Shown in pieces: positions 8,301 to 15,019 of a stretch of 15,019 nucleotides of DNA (position 1 is its first letter; the number at the start of each line of letters is the position of its first letter). The position numbers and the translations under genes were made by a program. The stretch comes from an uncultured Eggerthellaceae bacterium. GTDB lineage: Bacteria; Actinomycetota; Coriobacteriia; Coriobacteriales; Eggerthellaceae. The DNA is taken from the NCBI GenBank assembly GCA_949450265.1, contig CASTMW010000028.1, forward strand, positions 1-15,019, written 5' to 3'. The notes beneath the pieces were generated by a model, which made no database searches, had not been told where the DNA came from, and saw only the letters and a program-made list of their open reading frames with translations.

Positions 8301-8916
8301 GGCCACCGAGCTGGGAACGGCGTTCCACCGTTTGGCGCAGCAGGTCATCGTGCGCACGCAGGCAACGGGCGCTGCGACGCCCGTGCTGCCATCGGGTGCG
8401 GACCTGGACGCTCAGGTGCGAGGGGAGCGGCTCTCCGAGAACGGGCGGAAACGGCTGCGCTCGGCGCTCGCACGATGGTTCGGCTCCGATGTTGCCGCAG
8501 CGTTCTTCGCGTATCCTGATAAGGCGGCCGAAGTGCCCTTCACGGTGAAGGTGCCTGATCAGAGCGGGTCGTTCTATCTGGTGGGCGAGATAGACGGGCT
8601 GGCCGTGGATGGAACGGATGCGCATCTTGTCGATTACAAGACCGGCGGTGCCGATGCGCTTTCCGAAGATGAGCTCTTCAAAAAGCATCTGTTCCAGGCA
8701 CAGTGCTACGCCTACGCGCTGCTGTGCAGCGGCTATGAGCGCGTGGAGGCCACGTTCGTGCGGGTCGAGCAGCCCGACCCTGCTGCACCGGATCAGCCTC
8801 AGACGGTCCGCTATGCGTTCACTGCACAGGATCGCGAACGGCTCCAGCAGTGCATCTGCGACGCGCATGGCGCGGCGCGCGCTCACGACGGATCATCTTC
8901 GGAGGTGACAGCATGA
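5347..8916 (+). CDS. addA: AddA helicase-nuclease subunit
   Basis: A 1189-residue UvrD/Rep-family (SF1A) helicase with a C-terminal nuclease, close to the usual AddA length of about 1230. Helicase motifs in order: Walker A SAGAGSGKT with Lys31; motif Ia AITYTKKAAAELK; motif II VDEFQDTD with Asp362-Glu363; motif III VGDAQQSIYRFRGAD; motif IV around NFRSH; motif V TVHGSKGLEF from Thr736; motif VI LYVALTRA with Arg838. The nuclease shows GEIDGL (Asp1083) and LVDYKTG (Asp1096, Lys1098). With AddB this gives two active-looking nuclease domains, one per strand as in Bacillus AddAB, and a single motor. An acidic, low-complexity linker lies at about residues 905-925, between helicase and nuclease. 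Translation is coupled: the ATG overlaps the addB stop, with GAGGTG (5336-5341) upstream. Its own stop overlaps the uvrC start. Confidence 0.95.
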   Translation: MSASRCTPQQQRVIETLDRALMVSAGAGSGKTFTLTQRIAAAFQDEGLLDDIDQVLAITYTKKAAAELKSRIKTRLIADGRHDQARKVDDAWVCTIHAMAARILRENALQIGIDPAFEVLDDTDGDVLWNQAVQMVAAEAIASEDALVQRILAEEKLTSAGYGRSLLADARAVLSRVHAMPEGFAGVVLPDADLNAYDILREMMALAAELASIIEGWPKRSDKDEGILGAVRQASDEVRAWIAERPADPSDAAFDPKAFMDLMYRFPSTTPSYGAKKPEAAQFERYRSEYARLFEEARALVALPVTRFVVRLAERLDEAYRHLKGPMRLDNDDLLRECYRALVAHPAIAQRYREAFRAIMVDEFQDTDRLQTAIIERIAHPGLANVCTVGDAQQSIYRFRGADVNVFDEYRRSLFAMSEDAVSVELPDNFRSHGDVLKLVDAIFARPGMFGQAFLHLEPRGAINDEPDPVFDAMPRVQLDLLHYRNSGSKARMGIDEVRAIAAAHIAERFANLARAGVPTRDMALLLGSMKHADVYAEALRAVGLPSMTVAGSTFTASSEAALASHLLRIARDRYDDEAVLAVLLSPLFNITDDALLACASQQGPDGLRKRSLAAGLFDPDESACADLSDPARAMLDLARDALGAFVRQARAGEASAALRALLVHSGALDRAAGQGQAGLAFSGNMEKACRLIATMERDRTGIASLSARFDSHLRLAKERPGLLVAEDAEFVTMMTVHGSKGLEFPHVAIAEMSMKAGPQGAFVAENVGARTYVAGLRPLDPAMRTANGNLRKFTRLDDPILSERCKTAGQRYRAISSFAHEQEAQEAKRLLYVALTRAVRSVMLTVMVGEDPAAAYRGTPLVGELHGALGWPLDAVRSVSALDFGGAQPARVCFEYLPDSLEGDAPDASSTQDENAEEDARPATSFEVPLRAQEAVPPSLPARAIVKDVWSYTSLSQGAVPPSIPSHPVADQTKDAAPDAPADVATELGTAFHRLAQQVIVRTQATGAATPVLPSGADLDAQVRGERLSENGRKRLRSALARWFGSDVAAAFFAYPDKAAEVPFTVKVPDQSGSFYLVGEIDGLAVDGTDAHLVDYKTGGADALSEDELFKKHLFQAQCYAYALLCSGYERVEATFVRVEQPDPAAPDQPQTVRYAFTAQDRERLQQCICDAHGAARAHDGSSSEVTA
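8901..8905 (+). promoter_or_regulatory. Shine-Dalgarno of uvrC
   Basis: GGAGG with a 7-base spacer to the ATG at 8913. It selects this start over an in-frame ATG at 8850, which would overlap addA by 67 bases and has no comparable site. Confidence 0.8.
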
Positions 8917-10916
8917 GCCAGGCGCGCCCCACCGAGACCCAGGACGAGAAGATCGCGCGCATCAAGCGCGAGCTTGACGATGTGCCCGCATCGCCGGGGG
9001 TGTACTTGTGGAAGGATGCCGAGGGCGAAGTGCTCTACGTGGGCAAGGCGAAGCAGCTGCGGGCGCGCATGCGCCAATACGTGAACTTCCAGGACGACCG
9101 CGCCAAGATACCCCTACTTGTCGAGCGCATCAGTTCGTTCGAGTACATCGTGGTGGCCAACGAGCACGAATCGCTGGTGCTGGAGAAGAACCTGATCAAC
9201 CAGCATGCGCCGTTCTACAACGCTGACTTCAAGGACGACAAGAGCTATCCGTTCATCGCCATCACGAAAGGGGATGTGTTTCCCGCCATCAAGTACACGC
9301 GCGAGAAGCATCGCAGCGACACGCGCTACTTCGGGCCGTATACCGATAGCCGGGCCGCCCGTCGCCTCATCGACATCGCTCGGCGCGTGGTGCCCCTGTG
9401 CTCGGCAGGGTGCGCAGAATGGCGCGCCTTGGACCGGAAGCTGAAGAAGCTCGCGTGCGACTCGAAACGCACAAGTGCGCCGGACGAGGATACGACCACG
9501 TCGTTGACTGCCTGTCTTGCTGCCCGCGATGACGCCCGCCCCTGCTTCGATGCGCATGTGGGACTGGGCCCGGGGGCGTGCTGCGGGTGGATCGACCCCG
9601 AGGTGTACCATGAGAATGTGCGGGCCATCGAGCGCTTCTTGGCCGGTCAACGCACCGAGTTCCTGGACGAGCTGCGCATCGAGATGGCCGATGCTGCCGC
9701 TGAGCTCGATTTCGAACGAGCAGCCCGCACCAAGGAGCGCATCGCCATCATCGAATCGCTCACCGACAAGCAGCATGCCGTCTCGGCGCATGACCTGAAT
9801 GCGGATGTCATCGGCTTCTTCCGCGAAGAAACGGTGGCAGGCGTGCAGGTGCTCATCGTGCGCGAAGGCAGGATCGTCAACTCCAACGAGTTCATCTTAA
9901 ACCGTGGCAAGGATGTGCCTGACCTGGACCTGCAACACAACTTCTTGCTGCGCTACTACGACACCACGGCTTCCATCCCCCATGAGCTCATCGTGCGCGA
10001 GATGCCTGAGGATGCCGAGGTGATGAGCGCGTGGCTGACGGAGAAGCTGGCGTCGGTGCACGGTGCCAAGGTGCGCCTAACGGTGCCGCAGCGCGGCGAG
10101 AAGCTGGCGCTCGTGGAGATGGCCGAACTGAATGCCAAGCATGCGCTCCAGCGCTACAAGGTGCGCACCAATTACGACGATAAGCGCATCAACGCGGCGC
10201 TGCTCCAGCTAGAGAGCGCGCTGGCGCTGGACGCGCCGCCCATGCGTATCGAATGCTTCGATATCTCCACCATCCATGGCTCCTATACAGTGGCCTCCAT
10301 GGTGGTGTTCACCGGCGGCAAGCCCGACAAGAACCAGTACCGGCGCTTCAAGATCAAGACGCCGCTTGATGAGGCGAACGATTTCCTGAGCATGCAGGAG
10401 GTCATGGGCCGCCGCTATGCGCCCGAACGCATGGCCGACGAGCGCTTCGGATCGAAGCCCGACCTGATCATTCTGGACGGCGGTAAGCCACAGCTGACCG
10501 CGGCCATGGCGATGTTTAAGGAGATGGGGATCGATGATATTCCCATCGTGGGTCTGGCGAAGCGCGATGAGGAGCTGTTTGTGCCCTGGCAGGAGAGCGG
10601 TCCGGTGGTGCTGCCGAGCGGCTCGGCAAGCCTCTATCTGGTGAAGCAGGTGCGCGACGAGGCGCATCGGTTCGCCATCACGTTCCACCGCGAGCTGCGC
10701 GGCAAGGGCATGACGGCATCGGTGCTTGATGAGGTGGCCGGTCTGGGGCCGGTTCGCAAGAAGGCGCTGATGAAGCACTTCAAGTCGTTCCGGAACCTGC
10801 GCAAGGCCACGCTCGAGCAGATCAAGGAGGCGCACGTGGTGCCTGATGAGGTGGCAGACGAGCTGTATCTGGTGCTGGCGCAGTATAATGACCGCACGAG
10901 CCCGAAGGAAGGATGA
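8913..10916 (+). CDS. uvrC: Excinuclease ABC subunit C
   Basis: A 667-residue UvrC, the dual-incision nuclease of nucleotide excision repair. It acts on DNA held by UvrB and cuts 3' and then 5' of the lesion. Domains: GIY-YIG nuclease (about 26-105; SPGVYLWK, LYVGKAK, NEHESLVLEKNLI) for the 3' cut; Cys-rich region (about 163-225); UVR domain contacting UvrB (about 253-288; AAAELDFERAARTKERI); RNase H-like nuclease for the 5' cut with Asp450 (ECFDIS), Asp522 (LILDGG) and His585 (DEAHRF); tandem helix-hairpin-helix (about 610-660). The Cys-rich region is odd. Cys163 and Cys211 are separated by 47 residues instead of about 11. The third expected Cys is Gly219, and the last position is a Cys223-Cys224 pair. 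The ATG overlaps the addA stop. uvrC next to rapZ-yvcK-whiA is the standard actinobacterial order. Confidence 0.96.
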   Translation: MSQARPTETQDEKIARIKRELDDVPASPGVYLWKDAEGEVLYVGKAKQLRARMRQYVNFQDDRAKIPLLVERISSFEYIVVANEHESLVLEKNLINQHAPFYNADFKDDKSYPFIAITKGDVFPAIKYTREKHRSDTRYFGPYTDSRAARRLIDIARRVVPLCSAGCAEWRALDRKLKKLACDSKRTSAPDEDTTTSLTACLAARDDARPCFDAHVGLGPGACCGWIDPEVYHENVRAIERFLAGQRTEFLDELRIEMADAAAELDFERAARTKERIAIIESLTDKQHAVSAHDLNADVIGFFREETVAGVQVLIVREGRIVNSNEFILNRGKDVPDLDLQHNFLLRYYDTTASIPHELIVREMPEDAEVMSAWLTEKLASVHGAKVRLTVPQRGEKLALVEMAELNAKHALQRYKVRTNYDDKRINAALLQLESALALDAPPMRIECFDISTIHGSYTVASMVVFTGGKPDKNQYRRFKIKTPLDEANDFLSMQEVMGRRYAPERMADERFGSKPDLIILDGGKPQLTAAMAMFKEMGIDDIPIVGLAKRDEELFVPWQESGPVVLPSGSASLYLVKQVRDEAHRFAITFHRELRGKGMTASVLDEVAGLGPVRKKALMKHFKSFRNLRKATLEQIKEAHVVPDEVADELYLVLAQYNDRTSPKEG

Positions 10917-10919
10917 CCC

Positions 10920-11891
10920 ATGGCCGAGATGGAACCGATCGACGTGGAGACGATGCCCGATCTGGTGGTGGTCACGGGCATGAGCGGCGCTGGGCGTACG
11001 GAGGCGATGCACGTCTTCGAGGACCTGGGCTTTTTCTGCGTGGACAACCTGCCTGCCGAGCTGATCGGCAATCTGGTCGATATGAACGGCGGTGGCGAAG
11101 GTGCGCGTCCGCATCGCCGGTTGGCGGTGGTCTGCGATGCGCGCAACGGGGATTACTTCGGTCGCCTTGACGAACAGCTGGAAACGCTGCGCTTACGCGG
11201 GGTGGACTTCCAGATGATCTTCCTCGATGCCGACGATGATAAGCTGGTCGCGCGGTACAAGTCGAGCCGCCGTCGCCATCCGCTATGTACCGATGGCACC
11301 ACCATCGCGCAGGGCATCCAGCGAGAGCGCACGATGCTGATGGGACTGCGCGATCGAGCCGATCAGGTGATCGACACGACCGACATGCTCCCCAGTCGCC
11401 TGCGCGATACCATACGTCAGCTCTTCGCTACCGGTGACGAGCGGCGGGGCCTGGCGGTCACGGTGTACTCGTTCGGGTTCAAGCACGGCGCACCGCTCGA
11501 TGCCGATGTGGTGATGGACGTGCGCTTCTTGCCGAACCCCTATTACGATCCCGACTTGCGCGAGCTGACCGGACTGGATGCGCCCGTGCGCGATTATGTC
11601 ATGCTGCGAGACGAGACCATCGAGTTCAAAAAGCGCTGGCATAGCTTGCTCGATGTGCTGATGCCGGGATATGTCGCTGAAGGAAAGCAGCAGCTCGCCA
11701 TCGGCGTGGGGTGCACCGGTGGGCAGCATCGCAGCGTGGCGCTGGCCGAATCCACGGGCGACTACTTGAAATCGAAGGGGTATCGCGTTTCGGTAGCCCA
11801 TCGCGACCTTGCCTTGGCCGAACGGGGCCGTGCGGTGGACTATGCCACCGAAACGCCCGACGTGCACGCGACGGTGGACGACCCCGCGTGA
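10920..11891 (+). CDS. rapZ: RapZ-family P-loop nucleotide-binding protein (YvcJ)
   Basis: A 323-residue protein, a normal length for the family. The N-terminal P-loop is VVTGMSGAGRTEA (Gly20 to Thr27), followed by the hallmark EDLGFFCVDNLP; a Walker B-like MIFLDAD follows. The invariant Lys of a P-loop is Arg26, as is usual in actinobacterial members. The C-terminal domain shows SFGFKHG, DVRFLPNPYYDPDLRELTG and GCTGGQHRSV (Cys265, Thr266, His270, Arg271). In E. coli this domain binds small RNA and glucosamine-6-phosphate and controls GlmS levels; in Bacillus YvcJ has GTPase/ATPase activity. Which of these applies here is not known; regulation of amino-sugar or cell-wall precursor supply is an inference. 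ATG lies 3 bases after uvrC, with AAGGAAGGA (10905-10913) inside the end of uvrC. Its stop overlaps the yvcK start (GTGA). Confidence 0.95.
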   Translation: MAEMEPIDVETMPDLVVVTGMSGAGRTEAMHVFEDLGFFCVDNLPAELIGNLVDMNGGGEGARPHRRLAVVCDARNGDYFGRLDEQLETLRLRGVDFQMIFLDADDDKLVARYKSSRRRHPLCTDGTTIAQGIQRERTMLMGLRDRADQVIDTTDMLPSRLRDTIRQLFATGDERRGLAVTVYSFGFKHGAPLDADVVMDVRFLPNPYYDPDLRELTGLDAPVRDYVMLRDETIEFKKRWHSLLDVLMPGYVAEGKQQLAIGVGCTGGQHRSVALAESTGDYLKSKGYRVSVAHRDLALAERGRAVDYATETPDVHATVDDPA

Positions 11892-13021
11892 AGCAGCCTT
11901 TCAACATAGACCCGTCCGCCACTGCGGCGTTCAACCAACTGGAGGCCTTTGACGCCTCCGAGGTCCCCGACGCGCTGCGCGGCTCGTTCAAAGCGGTTGT
12001 CATCGGCGGCGGCACGGGGGCACCGGTCTCCATCCGTACGCTGCTCTCGCTCGGGGTCGAGACATCGGCGGTGGTAGCGATGGCTGACGATGGCGGCTCC
12101 ACGGGCCTGTTGCGCGAGAAGGCCGACGTCACACCACCCGGAGACATCCGCAAATGCCTGACCGCGTTCGCGGGCGATCCGAGCGATCCGTTGGTGCGGG
12201 CCTTCAAGTACCGCCTGCGCATCGCCGATGACCACGCGCTGGGTAATCTCATGCTGGCAGCGTTGGAGGACGCCTGCGGGTCGTTCCCGGAAGCCATCGC
12301 CATCTGTGAGCGTCTGGTCGGGGCGCAAGGGCATGTACACCCTTCGACCTTGGAGCATGTGACCCTCTCGGCACTCACGCGCGATGGGCGCACGCTCGTC
12401 GGGCAGGCCGCTGCCTGCCACTCCAAGACGGCGCTCGAGCGGGTGGCGCTCAGTGCTCCCGACGATGCGCAGATCCGTGCATTCGAACCGGCGGTGCGTG
12501 CTATCGAAGAGGCTGATCTGATCGTGCTGGGTCCTGGGTCGCTGTTCACTTCCATCATCCCGAATCTGCTGGTGCCGGGCATCACCGATGCCATCCGCCG
12601 CTCCCGGGGTGCCTCGGTGTTCATCTGCTCGCTGGCCGACGTGCAAGGGGAGACGTGGGGTCTCACGGCACTCGAACATGTGCGCTCGCTCATGGAACAC
12701 GGCATGGATGGGCTGCTCGATTACGTTTTGCTGCACACGCCGCGCCCACTGGAACCGCCCAAGACCGGATCGGGCACCTTCGCTGCGGCAACGGGGGTGG
12801 CATATCAGGCCGACGATGATCTTGCTGCCGATGCCGTAGAGGGCGATGTGCGTCCCGTGCGCGCCACGTTCCAAGATGTGCAGGATATCCAATCTTTGGG
12901 ACCGCTTGTGGTGGCGCGTGACCTTGCCGACCCGGCACATCCCAGCTGGCATGCGCCTGCCGCGCTGCGCGACGCCATGATCCAGGTAATCCGTCTGATG
13001 GCCACGCGAAAGGATCTGTGA
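11888..13021 (+). CDS. yvcK: YvcK/GlmR family protein (CofD-like), UDP-sugar-linked regulator
   Basis: A 377-residue YvcK (GlmR, CuvA in mycobacteria), a Rossmann-like relative of the CofD transferase. Seen: VVIGGGTGAP at 37-46, the ADDGGSTG loop at 66-73, PPGDIRKCL at 83-91, DHALGNLML, and GPGSLFTSIIPNLLVPGI. In Bacillus and Listeria the family binds UDP-GlcNAc and stimulates GlmS, directing carbon to peptidoglycan during gluconeogenic growth; in mycobacteria it is needed for cell shape. A role in cell-wall precursor control here is inferred from family membership. The start is a GTG that overlaps the rapZ stop (GTGA), with GGTGGA (11873-11878) upstream. There is no in-frame ATG before the conserved core. 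The 35 residues before the first glycine loop form a short, poorly conserved N-terminal extension. Next gene whiA is 3 bases away. Confidence 0.94.
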   Translation: MKQPFNIDPSATAAFNQLEAFDASEVPDALRGSFKAVVIGGGTGAPVSIRTLLSLGVETSAVVAMADDGGSTGLLREKADVTPPGDIRKCLTAFAGDPSDPLVRAFKYRLRIADDHALGNLMLAALEDACGSFPEAIAICERLVGAQGHVHPSTLEHVTLSALTRDGRTLVGQAAACHSKTALERVALSAPDDAQIRAFEPAVRAIEEADLIVLGPGSLFTSIIPNLLVPGITDAIRRSRGASVFICSLADVQGETWGLTALEHVRSLMEHGMDGLLDYVLLHTPRPLEPPKTGSGTFAAATGVAYQADDDLAADAVEGDVRPVRATFQDVQDIQSLGPLVVARDLADPAHPSWHAPAALRDAMIQVIRLMATRKDL

Positions 13022-13024
13022 GCC

Positions 13025-13957
13025 ATGTCGTTCACCTCTGACGTGCGCGACGAGCTCGCCCATATCCCTCCCGAATGCTCGCATTGCGACAAGGCGGTGC
13101 TCGCTGCGCTCGTGCGCATCGAGGGCACCTTGTTCGTCAGCGGACCTGGGCGCTACCGCGTTGAGATCGCAACGGATGCGCCTTCGGTCGCGCGCCTGAT
13201 GATCCGCTTGCTCCATCAGCTCTATCAGTTGGAAACGGAGCTGACGGTGCGCCGATCGGTGCTGCACCGCACTCCGAACTACCTCATCGAGGTGCCCGCG
13301 CAACCGCGCCTGGCCGACGCGCTGCACGACATGGGCGTCATCACCGCCGATGGTGGTTTGCAGATGGGCATCCAGCCCGATCTGATCGCGAAGGGCTGCT
13401 GCGCGGCCGCGTACCTGCGTGGCGCCTTCCTCGGGTCGGGCTTTATATCGAACCCCAAGAGCGACTTCCATTTCGAGATCATCGTGGAGAGCGAAGAGCT
13501 AGCGCAAGGCCTAGTGGACATCATGGCCGAGAAAGGTATCCATGCGCGCATCATGCAACGGCGTAGCTCCTACATGGTGTATCTGAAGAGCGGCAGCGCC
13601 ATCCTGGAGTTCCTCGCGTTCACCGGCGCGCACCATGCGGCGCTCAGCTTGGAGGAAGAGCGCGTGGTGAAGTCGGTGCGCAACGACGTGAACCGCCAGA
13701 TCAATGCCGAGCTGGCGAACCAGCAGAAGGCCTCGAGCGCTGCGGTCGGCCAGCTGATGAGCATCTCGAAGGTGGTGGCGTACTACGGTCTTGACGCGTT
13801 GCCGCCCGCGCTCAAGGAGTTTATCCGGCTGCGCGTGCGCCATCCCGATGCATCGCTGAAAGAACTGGGGGACCGCGCCACGCCGCCGCTGTCCAAATCG
13901 GCCATCAATCATCGCATGCGGCGCATCGAGCAGATGGCACGCGAGCTGGATGCGTGA
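13025..13957 (+). CDS. whiA: WhiA DNA-binding regulator
   Basis: A 310-residue WhiA: an N-terminal degenerate LAGLIDADG homing-endonuclease fold (AAYLRGAFLGSGFI around residues 127-141, and SFTSDVRDELAHI at the N-terminus) joined to a C-terminal helix-turn-helix (about 253-308; LKELGDRATPPLSKSAINHRMRRI). It is not a nuclease in known members. In Streptomyces WhiA works with WhiB at sporulation and division promoters, and in Bacillus it affects division and chromosome segregation. In this non-sporulating-looking lineage a role in division or growth control is an inference. Start ATG is 3 bases after the yvcK stop, with AAAGGA (13009-13014) 10 bases upstream. It is the last gene of the packed block; no T-tailed hairpin terminator is visible after its stop. 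Confidence 0.96.
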   Translation: MSFTSDVRDELAHIPPECSHCDKAVLAALVRIEGTLFVSGPGRYRVEIATDAPSVARLMIRLLHQLYQLETELTVRRSVLHRTPNYLIEVPAQPRLADALHDMGVITADGGLQMGIQPDLIAKGCCAAAYLRGAFLGSGFISNPKSDFHFEIIVESEELAQGLVDIMAEKGIHARIMQRRSSYMVYLKSGSAILEFLAFTGAHHAALSLEEERVVKSVRNDVNRQINAELANQQKASSAAVGQLMSISKVVAYYGLDALPPALKEFIRLRVRHPDASLKELGDRATPPLSKSAINHRMRRIEQMARELDA

Positions 13958-13986
13958 GGCGCAGGCGTTGCTTAACCGTTTGGCAA

Positions 13987-14004
13987 TGAACGCAGCTGCG
14001 TGCA
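13987..14004. promoter_or_regulatory. Dyad overlapping the presumed -35 of gap
   Basis: TGAACGCAGCTGCGTGCA: an 18-base inverted repeat with one mismatched pair, holding a perfect 12-base palindrome ACGCAGCTGCGT at 13990-14001. It sits exactly over the expected -35 of the gap promoter, so a dimeric repressor or activator site is plausible. No regulator is identified. Confidence 0.4.
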
Positions 14005-14061
14005 CGCCTCAGTGGTAATATCTTTCCCATAGTGGATCGCGGCTCTGCCGCACCGGAAACG

Positions 14062-14067
14062 AAGGAG
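14062..14067 (+). promoter_or_regulatory. Shine-Dalgarno of gap
   Basis: AAGGAG, a near-ideal match, with a 7-base spacer to the ATG at 14075. This fits a highly translated glycolytic gene. Confidence 0.85.
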
Positions 14068-14074
14068 ATCAAGC

Positions 14075-15019
14075 ATGGCAACGAAAGTCGGCATCAACGG
14101 TTTCGGCCGTATCGGGCGTCTGGTGTTCCGCGCGATGGCCAACGACCCCGATCTTGAGGTCGTCGCGGTCAACGACCTGGGTGATATCCCCACCATGGCC
14201 CATCTGCTCAAGTACGATTCCGTCCATCGCCGTGCTTACGACGTCGTGGAAGTAGTAGAGGATGGCTTCATCGCCGATGGGCACAAGGTGCGCGTCCTCT
14301 CTGAACGCAATCCGGCCGACCTGCCGTGGGGCGAGCTTGGCGTTGACATCGTCGTGGAGTCTACAGGCCTGTTTACTGACGGCGAGAAGGCCAAGGCGCA
14401 TCTGGAAGCGGGCGCTAAGAAGGTCATCATCTCCGCTCCGGCGAAGAACGTCGACAAGACCATCGTCATGGGCGTCAACGATGACACCTATGACAAAGCG
14501 GTCGACAACATCGTCTCGAACGCTTCGTGCACCACGAACTGCCTGGCCCCGTTCGCGAAGGTGCTCTTGGACAGCTTTGGCATCGAACGCGGCTTCATGA
14601 ACACCATCCACGCTTACACCAACGACCAGAAGATCCTGGATTTGCCGCACAAGGACCTGCGCCGTGCGCGTGCGGCTGCCATGTCCATGATCCCCACCAC
14701 CACCGGTGCTGCACGTGCGGTCGCGCTAGTACTCCCTGAACTGGCAGGCAAGCTGGACGGCTTCGCTACCCGCGTTCCCACTCCTGACGGCTCCATGGTG
14801 GACCTGACGGTCGAGTTGGGTCGCAACGTCACGGTCGATGAGATCAACGCGGCTATGAAGGCAGCTGCGGAAGGCCCCATGAAGGGCATCCTGGAATATC
14901 AGGAGGATCCCATCGTTTCCATCGACATCGTGGGCGACCCGGCCTCTTCCATCTTCGACTCGAAGCTGACGATGGTACTCGGCGGCGAAGGGAATTTCGT
15001 CAAGTGCATCAGCTGGTAC
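14075..15019 (+). CDS. gap: Glyceraldehyde-3-phosphate dehydrogenase, NAD-type, 3' end cut
   Basis: The first 315 codons; about 20 residues are missing past the right edge (the last residues seen are VKCISWY, just before the usual DNEWGYS). It oxidises glyceraldehyde-3-phosphate to 1,3-bisphosphoglycerate in glycolysis. Seen: Rossmann GINGFGRIGR (6-15); Asp34-Leu35, which contact NAD; catalytic Cys152 in SNASCTTNC; catalytic His179 in NTIHAYTND; and LPHKDLRRARAA from 190. The Leu-Pro pair at 190-191 and the Asp-Leu pair fit the NAD-dependent catabolic class rather than the NADP GapB class, which usually has Ala-Ser there. Codon use favours C-ending codons, consistent with high expression. In actinobacteria whiA-gap is normally followed by pgk and tpiA, so these are expected just beyond the window. 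Confidence 0.97.
   Translation, partial: MATKVGINGFGRIGRLVFRAMANDPDLEVVAVNDLGDIPTMAHLLKYDSVHRRAYDVVEVVEDGFIADGHKVRVLSERNPADLPWGELGVDIVVESTGLFTDGEKAKAHLEAGAKKVIISAPAKNVDKTIVMGVNDDTYDKAVDNIVSNASCTTNCLAPFAKVLLDSFGIERGFMNTIHAYTNDQKILDLPHKDLRRARAAAMSMIPTTTGAARAVALVLPELAGKLDGFATRVPTPDGSMVDLTVELGRNVTVDEINAAMKAAAEGPMKGILEYQEDPIVSIDIVGDPASSIFDSKLTMVLGGEGNFVKCISWY

Larger units (their letters stand above)
13958..14074 (+). promoter_or_regulatory. whiA-gap intergenic region with extended -10 promoter
   Basis: A 117-base gap. TGGTAATAT at 14013-14021 fits an extended -10 (TGn plus TAATAT, 4 of 6 to consensus), which would start transcription near 14028 and leave a leader of about 47 bases. The region 17 bases upstream (around 13993-13998) is a poor -35, as is common with extended -10 promoters, and is occupied by a dyad. 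This suggests gap has its own promoter apart from the upstream operon. Confidence 0.5.

Noticed and set aside
3230..8886. Long minus-strand open frames opposite addB and addA (about 500-610 codons each)
   Set aside because: They are antisense to well-supported genes with intact family motifs, show no recognisable domains and have Arg/His-rich composition typical of frames mirrored from GC-rich codons.
11840..13471. A 543-codon minus-strand open frame opposite yvcK and whiA
   Set aside because: Same reason: a mirror of strongly biased codons in genes whose sense products are clearly YvcK and WhiA.
13964..13990. Possible terminator after whiA (TTGC/GCAA stem)
   Set aside because: The stem is only 4 bases with no T-run, too weak to call.
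1..15019. CRISPR arrays, tRNAs, insertion sequences, prophage or anti-phage modules
   Set aside because: No repeated spacer pattern, no tRNA-like cloverleaf, and no transposase or integrase was seen. The AddB nuclease resembles Cas4 only through the shared PD-(D/E)XK and Fe-S motifs, and its length and AddA partner identify it as AddB.

Overview
This is a high-GC, densely packed bacterial chromosome segment with no sign of mobile DNA. The run uvrC-rapZ-yvcK-whiA-gap is a classic actinobacterial gene order. RapZ carries the actinobacterial P-loop variant GMSGAGR. Recombinational repair is of the AddAB type, not the AdnAB type of mycobacteria and streptomycetes. Together these suggest an anaerobic actinomycete of the class Coriobacteriia (Eggerthella/Slackia-like). 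The class is inferred from gene content and protein style, not from a marker RNA.

Left side (1-1342, minus strand): the N-terminus of a DEAD-box RNA helicase runs off the left edge. A complete, unusually long FabH (ketoacyl-ACP synthase III) lies upstream of it. A 216-base gap (1343-1558) separates these from a rightward block.

Centre and right (1559-13957, plus strand): seven tightly packed genes. They are a Cys-rich Sel1-repeat protein, addB, addA, uvrC, rapZ, yvcK (glmR) and whiA. From addB onward the junctions are 4-base overlaps or 3-base gaps, so they very probably form one operon. It links double-strand-break resection (AddAB) and nucleotide excision repair (UvrC) with regulators of cell-wall precursor and carbon metabolism (RapZ, YvcK) and the division regulator WhiA. 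A 117-base gap with a plausible extended -10 promoter and an 18-base dyad then leads into gap (NAD-type GAPDH), which is cut by the right edge about 20 residues short of its end.

Most of the window is ordinary core genome. The points worth a second look are modest: an AddB that starts after the usual Walker A block; a UvrC with a long insertion and a missing cysteine in its Fe-S motif; a Sel1 protein with three CGC motifs next to AddAB; FabH insertions; and the dyad at the gap promoter. I did not find evidence for a wholly new system.
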